A stretch of DNA of 11,274 nt from an uncultured Pseudobdellovibrionaceae bacterium (GCA_934277865.1 CAKQVW010000058.1:1-11274); one strand, 5' to 3'. Shown: positions 1 through 6,965, counted from the stretch's first letter. A program made the numbers and translations. Notes: generated by a model not told the origin, from the sequence alone.

Positions 1-525
1 ACCTACGGCGGCCTAGCGGGGCGCGACCTCGAGGCCATCGCAACGGGACTCGACGAGATTCAAGACGAGAGCTATCTCAGCTACAGAATTAAAAGTGTCG
101 ACTACTTTGGCAGAGGCTTGGAAGAAGCCGGATTGAAAGTCGTGAAACCCTTGGGCGGCCACGCAGTCTACATTGACGCCAAGGCCTCGGTTCCACATTT
201 GGCGGCGGCGCAATTCCCGGCTCAGGCACTCGCGGTTGCGCTGTATGAAACGATTGGTCTCCGCGGTGTTGAGGTGGGTTCTTTGATGTTTGGCCACCAA
301 GACGAGGTGTCAGGAGAAGAAATACCTGCCCCGCAAGAGCTGGTGCGCCTCGCCTTCCCTCGGCGAGTCTACACCCAGAGCCACATCGATGCCATCATTG
401 AAGGCGCGCACGAAATGGCGAGTACCCTAGATCAACTACCGGGCTACCGCATCGTCGAGCAAGCCAAGTTCCTGAGACATTTTACCGCCAAACTCGATCG
501 CCAAGACTGTGAGGTTCAATCGTGA
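1..525 (+). CDS. tnaA: Tryptophanase, C-terminal 174 residues (5' end outside window)
   Basis: Tryptophanase is a PLP-dependent beta-eliminating lyase that splits L-tryptophan into indole, pyruvate and ammonia in the cytoplasm. The visible part begins inside the conserved TYGGLAGRD segment and runs through GGHAVYIDA, QFPAQALAVALY, the VRLAFPRRVYTQ carboxylate-binding region and the terminal LRHFTAKL. The close relative is tyrosine phenol-lyase. From memory of both families, the His in LRHFTAKL corresponds to the tryptophanase-specific His (Phe in tyrosine phenol-lyase), and GVEVGS and YTQSHID also match tryptophanase, so I prefer that call. About ten residues after LRHFTAKL (DRQDCEVQS) form a short tail. 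The N-terminal two thirds, including the PLP lysine, lie upstream of the window. The stop TGA (523-525) overlaps the GTG start of the next gene, implying co-translation. No tnaC-like leader can be assessed here. Confidence 0.9.
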   Translation, partial: TYGGLAGRDLEAIATGLDEIQDESYLSYRIKSVDYFGRGLEEAGLKVVKPLGGHAVYIDAKASVPHLAAAQFPAQALAVALYETIGLRGVEVGSLMFGHQDEVSGEEIPAPQELVRLAFPRRVYTQSHIDAIIEGAHEMASTLDQLPGYRIVEQAKFLRHFTAKLDRQDCEVQS

Positions 526-1064
526 TCAAAATCGAACAGATTCACCACGTCGCCTATCGCTGCAAAGACGCCAAAGAGACCGTCGAGTTCTACAAGAACT
601 TCCTCAATATGGACCTTCTTGTCTGCATCGCAGAAGACAAGGTGCCGTCCACGAAAGAACCCAATCCCTACATGCACGTCTTCTTGGACGCGGGAATGGG
701 AAACATTCTCGCGTTCTTTGAAATCACCGGGTGTGCACCTATGGATCGCGATCAAAACACACCACCCTGGGTTCAGCACATCGCATTTCAAGTGAAAGAC
801 GAAACAGCACTTCTCGAAGCAAAAAAGGAACTTGAGGCCAAGGGTCTCTCGGTGCTTGGTGTGACCGAACACGGCATCATCCGTTCGATTTATTTCTTTG
901 ATCCCAACGGACACCGTGTGGAACTCACCTGTGTCACCGGCCAACCCGACCAGATGAAACATCTCAAAGAACTCGCACCGACCATGCTCGACGAGTGGTC
1001 TCGAACCAAGACTCCTCCACGTCAGGCAGCCTGGCTACACACGGAGGAGTTCTCCAAGGCCTGA
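522..1064 (+). CDS. VOC-superfamily (glyoxalase/extradiol dioxygenase fold) metalloprotein
   Basis: A 180-residue single-unit VOC protein with two beta-alpha-beta-beta-beta modules: residues 5-69 (HHVAYRCKD start, ILAFFEI end) and 84-136 (VQHIAFQV start, YFFDPNGHRVELT end). The four classical metal positions are all filled: His9, Glu67, His86 and Glu134, so it probably binds a divalent metal. The fold covers glyoxalase I, epimerases, fosfomycin-resistance enzymes and ring-cleaving dioxygenases; the substrate cannot be read from the sequence. Residues 137-180 form a charged tail that may help dimer contacts. The start is GTG at 522, 7 nt after GAGG (511-514), and overlaps the tryptophanase stop by 4 nt (GTGA). 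This coupling suggests a role with indole, pyruvate or a related aromatic compound, but that is inference from position only. Confidence 0.85.
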   Translation: MIKIEQIHHVAYRCKDAKETVEFYKNFLNMDLLVCIAEDKVPSTKEPNPYMHVFLDAGMGNILAFFEITGCAPMDRDQNTPPWVQHIAFQVKDETALLEAKKELEAKGLSVLGVTEHGIIRSIYFFDPNGHRVELTCVTGQPDQMKHLKELAPTMLDEWSRTKTPPRQAAWLHTEEFSKA

Positions 1065-1125
1065 ACGCTCGCTCGTGGACGGATGACTGGCAATTGGCGC
1101 GCGAGTCCGGTATCCTTTGGTCAAG

Positions 1126-1836
1126 ATGCAAAAGCGCGTATTAAGCGATTTAACAGTAAAACTTGCGGCCAGTCTGCTTGTGGGCGGCGCATTTTTCTCG
1201 CCTTCGGCTTTTTCACGGGAGATCCTCGCACGGACTGACACGTCACAAGCTTCTCGCCAACTCATGCTTCCGCTATGTGTGAACGACTCCGAACAGATTC
1301 GCACGATCGAAGAATCGCTCAAGAAGGATCCCATCACGAAACGAAATAAGCCGCAAAAGTACGCTGCCACAGCCGCCGCACTGGCGAGTTCGACAGACGC
1401 TGAGCTACTGGCACGCTTGATCTACGCAGAGACACGCGCCGCACATTGCCCAGAGCTGCAAGACGAAGTGGCGACGGCCATCGCGCAAGTGATCAAAAAC
1501 CGAATCGCAAAGCGCCAAGGCAAAGCCCCCAACGCCACCAAGAGTGTGGTTTTCGAAACCGACCAATTTGCGTCCTCGCTAAACAAGTATGAGGAATCCC
1601 AGTGGCGTGAGTTCCTATGTCCAAGCGATTCCAAGCTCTGGTCAAAGGCGAAGGCACTGGCGCAGCCTGACTCTCCAAAAACAAACCACCTGCTAAGTGA
1701 TGCGCACAACTACTATCTTTACAAACACGCGGGCCGGTTCACGCCCCCAAAATGGGCGCAAGGCGAAGCGGTGAACTTTGCGGGCTCCGACAAACTCGCT
1801 TCGTGCATCAAAGTCTTCCGGCTCCCATTTCGCTAG
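1126..1836 (+). CDS. Exported SleB-like cell wall hydrolase
   Basis: A 236-residue protein of the cell wall hydrolase/SleB type (Hydrolase_2 family), whose studied members are lytic enzymes acting on peptidoglycan. An N-terminal signal peptide is visible: basic MQKR, hydrophobic core around residues 13-24, then SPSAFS before the mature part. The family signature LLARLIYAET lies at about residues 95-104, with the likely catalytic Glu at 102, followed by an AIAQVIKNRI helix and a downstream YYLYKHAG..PPKWA region that matches the usual histidine/tryptophan block. Four cysteines (51, 108, 165, 227) could form two disulfides in the periplasm. The ATG at 1126 gives the better signal peptide; an in-frame TTG at 1117 is possible. 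Neither has a clear ribosome binding site. It follows the VOC gene by 61 nt and converges on the peroxidase gene, so it is probably transcribed separately. Confidence 0.8.
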   Translation: MQKRVLSDLTVKLAASLLVGGAFFSPSAFSREILARTDTSQASRQLMLPLCVNDSEQIRTIEESLKKDPITKRNKPQKYAATAAALASSTDAELLARLIYAETRAAHCPELQDEVATAIAQVIKNRIAKRQGKAPNATKSVVFETDQFASSLNKYEESQWREFLCPSDSKLWSKAKALAQPDSPKTNHLLSDAHNYYLYKHAGRFTPPKWAQGEAVNFAGSDKLASCIKVFRLPFR

Positions 1837-1845
1837 CGGAGCTAG
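1833..1845. repeat. 13-nt perfect hairpin holding both convergent stop codons
   Basis: CTAGC-GGA-GCTAG contains the TAG stop of the SleB-like gene (1834-1836) in its left arm and the TAG stop of the peroxidase gene (complement of 1842-1844) in its right arm. Only 5 nt separate the two stop codons. There is no T-run, so a classical intrinsic terminator is not supported on either strand. Confidence 0.5.
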
Positions 1846-2810
1846 TTCCAATTGGGCGGTTCGCCCGTGAGACTCTCTAAGAAGCTTTTTAGTTCGTGGA
1901 CTTCACGTTCCGTGAGCTTACGATCCAGCTGTAGTTCGCCCATCCAACGAATCGCGGTCGCAAGATCCTTCGCCGAGCCATCGTGAAAGTACGGCGCGGT
2001 CATCGCGACATTCCGAAGCGACGGAATTTTGAACACGTTGCGATCGTTCGAATTACCGGTGACACCTTGACGACCAAGATCGTGTTGCCCATCGGCCTTG
2101 GGCGCCGAGCCTGTGACTGTCCAGTAGTCGCGCGTCAGTCCGAAACGAATCATGTCTTTTGCGCCAAACGCGACACCGGTGTGACAGGCGACACAGCCCA
2201 AATGCAAAAACTGCCGAAGTCCATTCTTCTGATCTTTCGTCAGCGCTTCGATATCACCTCTTAGAAAGCGATCAAAGGCTGAATTTTTTGTGACGAGTGT
2301 GCGTTGATACAATGCCAGGGCGTCAGCGGCGGAAGCCAATGTTTCCCGGTATCCGGCCTGCGAGAGCTTAGACAGCGCCTCTTTTTCGGTCGAGTTCGCT
2401 AGACCACCGGGATCGGTGAAGGAACGAATCGCCTGATCTTCCAAACTTTCGCGGTCGCCCGTCCAATGCACGACTCGGTGGTAACGCAAGTTCAAAACCG
2501 CCTGTGTATTGCGAGGTGTGAGCTTCTTAAATACACCCAGCGACTGTGGATTGGGATCGGTTCCGTAGTGCGCAGGCTGATGACAACTCGCACAGGAAGT
2601 CGTCCCGTCTTTCGAGAGTCTGGTATCAAAGAAGAGCTTTCGCCCGACGGCGATTCGCTGAAACTCGGGCGAGTCCGCAGAAACGCTTTCGACGTCCAAC
2701 GGCGCGAAGATCCCCTGCACTCGACGCATCAGCGCCTCATCGGACTCCGAGAAGACATCGAAGGTCCAAACCGCCGCCAGAATGGCCGCCAAGCCAAGAA
2801 CGACCACCAT
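1842..2810 (-). CDS. Di-heme cytochrome c peroxidase family protein
   Basis: A 322-residue periplasm-facing protein of the bacterial di-heme cytochrome c peroxidase/MauG superfamily; typical members reduce hydrogen peroxide with electrons from small c-type cytochromes. Two heme c attachment motifs are present, CASCH (residues 73-77) and CVACH (206-210), plus the family blocks GRKLFFDTRLS before the first heme and IPSLRNV..TAPYFHDGS near residue 270. A hydrophobic stretch at residues 1-17 (MVVVLGLAAILAAVWTF) should act as signal peptide or anchor. The ATG at 2810 overlaps the transporter stop as TAATG and follows GGAG (complement of 2818-2821) by 7 nt, so I chose it. Upstream TTG codons, up to 2882, would add a basic N-terminus but overlap the transporter by up to 73 nt. 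It is the last gene of a three-gene operon. Confidence 0.88.
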   Translation of the reverse strand: MVVVLGLAAILAAVWTFDVFSESDEALMRRVQGIFAPLDVESVSADSPEFQRIAVGRKLFFDTRLSKDGTTSCASCHQPAHYGTDPNPQSLGVFKKLTPRNTQAVLNLRYHRVVHWTGDRESLEDQAIRSFTDPGGLANSTEKEALSKLSQAGYRETLASAADALALYQRTLVTKNSAFDRFLRGDIEALTKDQKNGLRQFLHLGCVACHTGVAFGAKDMIRFGLTRDYWTVTGSAPKADGQHDLGRQGVTGNSNDRNVFKIPSLRNVAMTAPYFHDGSAKDLATAIRWMGELQLDRKLTEREVHELKSFLESLTGEPPNWN

Positions 2811-4066
2811 TATACCACTCCAGACTGCAAGGCCCCGATGCCGCAGGCCGCGACCACGACCAGCCAAGATGGCCAACGCCAAAACATCAGGGCCGCAAAA
2901 GCCATCAGCGCCAGCGCAAAGTCGGACGCGTTTCGAATCGATTCCGTCCAGATCGGGTCGTACAAAGCGGCCAATAGAATTCCCACCACCGCAGCATTGA
3001 TTCCCAACATCGCTCGCTGCATGCCCGAATACTTTCGCAAGTCCTGCCAGAACGGAAGAACCCCAACGATAAGAAGAAAGGCCGGCAAGAATGCCATCAC
3101 AAGCGCAAGGCCCGCTCCCAGCAGCAGGCTCGGCGACACCGCCGAGGTGGCACCGAGAAAAGCAGAAAAGCTAAATAACGGGCCAGGGATCGCCTGCGAG
3201 GCGCCGTACCCCGCAAGGAAAAGATCTTTTGAAACCCAGCCGTTCGGAACCACCTCTGCCTGAAGCAGAGGTAAGACGACATGCCCACCACCGAAGACCA
3301 GAGATCCCGCTCGGTAGAAACCACTCAGCATCGAGACAAAGTCCGAGCCCGTGGACTTTGCCAGTAGCGGGAGACCAACAAGCAACAACAGTGCTGCCAC
3401 CAGCAGAGCGCCAGCGACGGGTTTGGATACCAACTCACGACCATGGAGGTCCATCTTAGGAAGCGCCGTTTTTGCCGACAGAAACTTCCAGCCAAAACCT
3501 CCACCCACCACGATGAAGAGCAGCGGCAAAAGACTCGCAAACATCTTTGCCGAAGCGCCAAGCGCAGTCGAGCTACCAACAGTCAAAATCCCAACAGCAC
3601 ACACCACCGCCAGCGAAACCCGTGGCTTATCTGGACAGAGTGAACGCCCCATCGACCACACGGCTTGCGCCACCACGGCCACCGCTGCGACCTTAAGCCC
3701 GTGAATGGCCCCTAGGAACTGGGGATCCAAAGAGGATGACGTCTGAAGCTGCGCCTGACTGATTTTTAAGATCCAAACGGCAAACGCCACCAGCAAAAGC
3801 GCCGATGGCAACGTGAAGCCGACCCAAGCCGCGATCGCACCCGGCAGGCCAGCTCGCGACAGACCAATCGCCATTCCGACCTGACTGCTGGCAGGGCCCG
3901 GCAGAAATTGGCAAAGAGAAACCAGGTCCGTGTAATCGTGCTCGCTCAACCACTTGCGTTTTTTTACGAACTCATCGTGAAAAAAACCAAGGTGCGCAAC
4001 CGGTCCACCAAAAGACGTCAGCCCCAACCGGGTGAACACAGAAAGGACTTCGAAGAGTCGACTCAT
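2810..4066 (-). CDS. chrA: Chromate transporter family (ChrA, long-chain) membrane protein
   Basis: A 418-residue inner-membrane protein of the CHR family; studied ChrA proteins export chromate, and many homologs have unknown anion substrates. Its two homologous halves are visible. The first has TRLGLTSFGGPVAHLGFF (12-29) and QFLPGPASSQVG (53-64). The second has YRAGSLVFGGGHVVLPLL (251-268) and SQAIPGPLFSFSAFLGA (290-306). Long hydrophobic segments fill the rest, giving roughly ten or more membrane spans. Its length fits the two-domain long-chain type. The ATG (complement of 4064-4066) overlaps the upstream DoxX stop as ATGA, with only a weak purine-rich ribosome site, so translational coupling is likely. 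The downstream partner is the di-heme peroxidase. The family is certain; chromate as the actual substrate is not. Confidence 0.9.
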   Translation of the reverse strand: MSRLFEVLSVFTRLGLTSFGGPVAHLGFFHDEFVKKRKWLSEHDYTDLVSLCQFLPGPASSQVGMAIGLSRAGLPGAIAAWVGFTLPSALLLVAFAVWILKISQAQLQTSSSLDPQFLGAIHGLKVAAVAVVAQAVWSMGRSLCPDKPRVSLAVVCAVGILTVGSSTALGASAKMFASLLPLLFIVVGGGFGWKFLSAKTALPKMDLHGRELVSKPVAGALLVAALLLLVGLPLLAKSTGSDFVSMLSGFYRAGSLVFGGGHVVLPLLQAEVVPNGWVSKDLFLAGYGASQAIPGPLFSFSAFLGATSAVSPSLLLGAGLALVMAFLPAFLLIVGVLPFWQDLRKYSGMQRAMLGINAAVVGILLAALYDPIWTESIRNASDFALALMAFAALMFWRWPSWLVVVAACGIGALQSGVV

Positions 4067-4527
4067 CGGCTTTTCAATCTCTTTGAGATCAGCCCATCAA
4101 GAGACCACTTGCCGGCACCTTCAATCAGCAAAAATATCGATCCTGTCAGCATGGAAAAATCAGTTCGAGCCGCGTGCGCCATTTCCCAAAATCCATTCTG
4201 CAGAAAAATCGGGACCTTCGTTGTCGCAAGTGCTGTGAACATGATCACGATAATTGGCAGCACACTTAGTCGGACCAATAGTCCCAGACACAGTGCTAAT
4301 CCAAACAGAATCTCGTTGGCGCCTACGAACGCAGCCAGGAACTCCGGATTTTCGAAACCGATTTTGGCAAATCGACCAGCTCCGACTTTTTCCGGAGTGA
4401 TGAACTTCTGGATCCCCTCAGACAAAAATACGGCGCCCACAAGCCCGCGAATCAAGACGGTTGTCGCGCGCGGATCTGTTTCTAGGAGGCGCGCCAGCTT
4501 GCTGGAGGGAGCATTCATTTGTTTCAT
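4063..4527 (-). CDS. DoxX-family membrane protein
   Basis: A 154-residue integral membrane protein of the DoxX family. The recognisable blocks are LIRGLVGAVFLSEGIQKF (25-42), GAGRFAKIGFENPEFLAAFVG (49-69), the long span NEILFGLALCLGLLVRLSVLP (71-91), and FWEMAHAARTDFSMLTGSIFLLIEGAGKWSLD (113-144). About four membrane helices are expected. DoxX was named for a subunit linked to terminal quinol oxidase in archaea, but most bacterial members have no settled role; some are tied to redox balance. It is first in the doxX-chrA-peroxidase operon and overlaps chrA by 4 nt. The ATG at 4527 is preceded by A-rich sequence with no Shine-Dalgarno, and a promoter-like pair ends 6 nt upstream, so it may be leaderless. 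A second ATG is at residue 4. Confidence 0.88.
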   Translation of the reverse strand: MKQMNAPSSKLARLLETDPRATTVLIRGLVGAVFLSEGIQKFITPEKVGAGRFAKIGFENPEFLAAFVGANEILFGLALCLGLLVRLSVLPIIVIMFTALATTKVPIFLQNGFWEMAHAARTDFSMLTGSIFLLIEGAGKWSLDGLISKRLKSR

Positions 4528-4533
4528 AGGTTT

Positions 4534-4563
4534 TTTCTACCCCACATTTTGCCGGAGTTTCAA
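4534..4563 (-). promoter_or_regulatory. Candidate promoter of the doxX-chrA-peroxidase operon
   Basis: Reading the minus strand, TTGAAA (complement of 4558-4563), an 18-nt spacer and TAGAAA (complement of 4534-4539) resemble a sigma70-type -35/-10 pair. The -10 ends 6 nt before the ATG at 4527, so transcription would start at about the A of the start codon. Confidence 0.45.
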
Positions 4564-4590
4564 AAGAAATTGGACTCGTGGCGTGTTGGC

Positions 4591-4619
4591 TTGCGAGATC
4601 CCATCTTCAAAGCTAACTA
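4591..4619 (+). promoter_or_regulatory. Candidate promoter of the short-chain dehydrogenase gene
   Basis: TTGCGA (4591-4596), a 17-nt spacer and TAACTA (4614-4619) resemble a sigma70-type promoter. The -10 ends 7 nt before the ATG at 4627, again predicting a leaderless transcript. It lies back to back with the doxX promoter in the 99-nt divergent gap. Confidence 0.45.
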
Positions 4620-4626
4620 CTCTCGT

Positions 4627-5286
4627 ATGAAAACACTTATCACTGGTTCATCACGCGGTATTGGATTTGGTCTCGTCGGCGAGGCGCTCAAAGCTGGGCA
4701 CACGGTATTTGCCGTTGCGCGAAACACGGCCTCACTGAAGCCTCTGCAAAACGATTTCCCACAAAAACTGGTTCTGATTCAAACCGACATCAGCCAACCG
4801 GGCGCAATCGAAACATTGGCAAAACAGATTGAAAAAGAAGGTCTCGACATTCTCGTCAACAATGCCGGTATGATGGCCAAAGGCGACACGGCTGAAGACC
4901 TTACCCAAAGCTTCTGGGTGAACGCGACCGTCCCCTTCCTTCTCACCAAAGCTCTGCTTCCAACATTGATAAAATCCAACAACCCGCGAGTTGCACAGAT
5001 CTCGACGATGATGGCATCGATCAAGGACAACACCTCGGGTGGGTACTACGCCTATCGTTCATCCAAAACAGCATTGAATATGCTGACGAGAAGCTTCACT
5101 CTCGACAACCCCGATGTGAGTTTCTCTCTGATTCATCCGGGCTGGGTGAAAACCGACATGGGTGGAACCGCCGCACCAACAGATGTCGCGGACTCCGTCG
5201 ACGGCATCTGGAAGGTCATCATGGCGATGAATAAAGCCAGCTCTGGTCAGTTCGTGAATTTCAAGGGTGAGCCGCTGCCTTGGTGA
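4627..5286 (+). CDS. C-factor-like short-chain dehydrogenase/reductase
   Basis: A 219-residue classical-type SDR with a Rossmann fold, expected in the cytoplasm and using NAD(P)H. Visible motifs in order: TGSSRGIG dinucleotide loop (6-13), TDIS acidic position near 53-56, NNAG (78-81), Asn99 in WVNATVPF, catalytic Ser131, and Tyr143-x-x-x-Lys147 in YAYRSSKTALNM, followed by HPGWVKTDMGG (170-180). The YAYRSSKTALN and HPGWVKTDMGG blocks resemble the CsgA (C-factor)/sniffer subgroup rather than fatty-acid reductases. The substrate is unknown. An upstream in-frame ATG at 4519 was rejected, because the TGxxxGIG loop belongs almost at the N-terminus and the added residues resemble no known domain. 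No Shine-Dalgarno is seen before ATG 4627. It is divergent from the doxX operon and may share control with it. Confidence 0.88.
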   Translation: MKTLITGSSRGIGFGLVGEALKAGHTVFAVARNTASLKPLQNDFPQKLVLIQTDISQPGAIETLAKQIEKEGLDILVNNAGMMAKGDTAEDLTQSFWVNATVPFLLTKALLPTLIKSNNPRVAQISTMMASIKDNTSGGYYAYRSSKTALNMLTRSFTLDNPDVSFSLIHPGWVKTDMGGTAAPTDVADSVDGIWKVIMAMNKASSGQFVNFKGEPLPW

Positions 5287-5294
5287 AAGTGGGA

Positions 5295-5317
5295 GTTGGC
5301 ACTCACTTGGTGTCAAC
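5295..5317 (+). terminator. Weak hairpin after the dehydrogenase gene
   Basis: GTTGGCAC and GTGTCAAC pair over 8 bp (one G-U) around a 7-nt loop, starting 9 nt after the TGA. No convincing T-run follows, so it may be a weak or Rho-assisted terminator, or chance. Confidence 0.3.
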
Positions 5318-5349
5318 TTGCTAGACAGTCGTGTGATCGCTTCATGCTG

Positions 5350-5395
5350 ACCGTTGGCATACTGGTGGGCGTAAATCGTCTCTCGAGCCAACGGT
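5350..5395. repeat. 9-bp perfect inverted repeat upstream of the GH3 lipoprotein gene
   Basis: ACCGTTGGC (5350-5358) and GCCAACGGT (5387-5395) are exact reverse complements with 28 nt between them. The right arm ends 26 nt before the ATG at 5422. It could be a leader stem-loop or a two-half-site operator. No clear -35/-10 pair was found in this 135-nt gap, so the repeat's place relative to the transcript start is unknown. Confidence 0.45.
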
Positions 5396-5421
5396 TGAAG
5401 TTTGGTAAACTTGCGGGCGAT

Positions 5422-6909
5422 ATGAAAACAGTCGCTTTGAAATCCGCATTCGTCGCCCCTAGCCTCGTTGTCCTCACCACGCTGCTGTCGGCCTGCGGAC
5501 AAGCACCACACGCTGACAACGCTCCACCTGCTGCTTCAAGCTCGGAGTCGTTTCAAGAAGGCCGTGACGAAGTCGAGAATATCGTCATCAACACCTGGGC
5601 TGGCGCTGCGGCAGTACGCGAAATTCCTGACATGGGTGAAACCAGACACCCCCATCTGAAGTCACTCTCACGATTCCTTCTGGTTGAAACCTCGAGCGCC
5701 ATCGTCACTTCGAATTATTTGAAAGCCATGCGAACCGACCCACCAGGTGGAATCGTATTCTGGAACTCCTCCAAGGCCGGATCTCAAGAATTGGCGTCCG
5801 CGATCAAACGTTATTCGGAAGAGCTTGAACGGGCGAATCAGTCGCCGATTCTCTTTTCTCTCGACTACGAAGGCGGCGGACTTTCGATGGCACCAAGCGG
5901 GAAAAACATCCCCGGGATTCAACGCTTTCGCCAGGGCTTTACGGACACCGCACACGGTAGCTGGCTGGGCCGCTCACTTGCGCAGTATGGTACCGAACTT
6001 TGCGGCCTTCACGGCCGCATCATGGGCGCAGAGCTCAGCGCCGTCGGCATCAACTATCCACTGACACTGGTTGCGGACCTCCAGCAAAATCTCTTTAAAA
6101 CTCGTGGCGTGAGCCGCGACGCACGCGAAGTCGCCGAGTGCCTGGCGGTCTTCACACACGAAATGGCAAAGGCCGGTCCGGTGATCGCGGTGACCAAACA
6201 TTACCCGGGGCTTGGACAAAACGTTGGCGACACACACGACGTCGAAAGTGTTTCGATTGCCAAAACACGCGCCGATTCGGATCGTCACTTACTTCCATTT
6301 CGCCAGCTGATTGCGTTTGCCAATCGAGAAGGCCTCGAAAGTCGACTCTCGATCATGTCGTCTCACGGAAAGTTTCCGCACTATGATCCCCATCACCTCA
6401 CAACCGAGTCGGAAGTTCTGCTGACAAAAATGATGCGCGATGAATTTGGTTTCAAAGGGATCCGCGTCTCCGATGCGATGTGGATGGGCGGATATGGCTC
6501 GCTGGACGGAGCGCAGCTTTATGCCGTGTATTTGAATGCATTTCGGTCGGGTCTAGACCTGCTCATGATTCCCGGAAATCGCTTCGGTGGAGCTTTGCGC
6601 GCCTTTCGCGCCGTCTACTTGAATGAAGCACCCGCGGATCTCATTGCGGCACTGGAAACCCGGTCTGGCCTGTCCTACGGGGAATTCCGCGCACAGTTTC
6701 TCAGCCGGGTCGAAGAGTCGCTGGGACGCATTCAGGCTACGATGCAAACTCTTCCCTACGCTCATAAGTCGATCCGAGAGTTTCAGATGAGAATGGGCGA
6801 AGCCGCCCAGCCGCGTGATGCAACGCCAAGAGAACGGGCGCGCTACAATCAGATCTTGAAGTCACTGGCGCCGAATCTTTTCTCGGACCTCTCGACCGAG
6901 CCTCGCTAG
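5422..6909 (+). CDS. NagZ-like glycoside hydrolase family 3 lipoprotein
   Basis: A 495-residue protein whose core resembles GH3 beta-N-acetylhexosaminidases of the NagZ type, which release N-acetylglucosamine from peptidoglycan fragments. The signal peptide ends in the lipobox LSAC with Cys25 followed by Gly, which favours the outer membrane over inner-membrane retention. A short Ala/Ser-rich linker follows. Key blocks: FSLDYEGGG (146-153), matching the NagZ DxEGG segment; KHYPGLG (259-265) then Asp270-Thr-His272, aligning with KHFPGHG...DSH, so His272 is the likely acid/base; and VSDAMWMGG (349-357), with nucleophile Asp351. About 140 residues follow the nucleophile, including a basic tail, and I recognise no extra domain there. 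NagZ itself is cytoplasmic and about 340 residues, so an exported, lipidated, longer form is a distinct variant. ATG 5422 was chosen because it starts the signal peptide. Confidence 0.83.
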   Translation: MKTVALKSAFVAPSLVVLTTLLSACGQAPHADNAPPAASSSESFQEGRDEVENIVINTWAGAAAVREIPDMGETRHPHLKSLSRFLLVETSSAIVTSNYLKAMRTDPPGGIVFWNSSKAGSQELASAIKRYSEELERANQSPILFSLDYEGGGLSMAPSGKNIPGIQRFRQGFTDTAHGSWLGRSLAQYGTELCGLHGRIMGAELSAVGINYPLTLVADLQQNLFKTRGVSRDAREVAECLAVFTHEMAKAGPVIAVTKHYPGLGQNVGDTHDVESVSIAKTRADSDRHLLPFRQLIAFANREGLESRLSIMSSHGKFPHYDPHHLTTESEVLLTKMMRDEFGFKGIRVSDAMWMGGYGSLDGAQLYAVYLNAFRSGLDLLMIPGNRFGGALRAFRAVYLNEAPADLIAALETRSGLSYGEFRAQFLSRVEESLGRIQATMQTLPYAHKSIREFQMRMGEAAQPRDATPRERARYNQILKSLAPNLFSDLSTEPR

Positions 6910-6943
6910 CCGATCGTCTGACAATTCAAAAAAACTGAAATCA

Positions 6944-6965
6944 AACCGCTTGCTCGGAAGCGGTT
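6944..6965 (+). terminator. Probable terminator of the GH3 gene
   Basis: AACCGCTT (6944-6951) and AAGCGGTT (6958-6965) form a perfect 8-bp stem with a 6-nt loop, 34 nt after the TAG. The tail CTCTT is only moderately T-rich. The hairpin sits directly before the candidate promoter of the next gene, which favours separate transcription. Confidence 0.5.

Noticed and set aside
1..525. Tyrosine phenol-lyase as the identity of the first gene
   Set aside because: The LRHFTAKL histidine and the GVEVGS and YTQSHID segments match tryptophanase; tyrosine phenol-lyase has Phe at the first position and Arg in the second segment.
1087..1116. Possible promoter CTGGCA-N18-TATCCT before the SleB-like gene
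   Set aside because: The -35 match is poor and the -10 sits 9 nt from ATG 1126, overlapping the possible TTG start; too weak to list as a feature.
2811..2882. N-terminal extension of the peroxidase to TTG 2882
   Set aside because: It would overlap the transporter gene by 73 nt and use a TTG start. ATG 2810 has a GGAG at 7 nt and a TAATG junction. The extension's basic residues would suit a membrane anchor, so it is not fully excluded.
2466..3263. 265-codon plus-strand open frame opposite the peroxidase and transporter genes
   Set aside because: It is antisense to two well-supported genes, Arg/Ser/Pro-rich with no recognisable domain, and typical of a shadow frame in GC-moderate coding DNA.
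3908..4630. 240-codon plus-strand frame opposite the DoxX gene
   Set aside because: It lies antisense to the clear DoxX and ChrA coding sequence and has no family signature.
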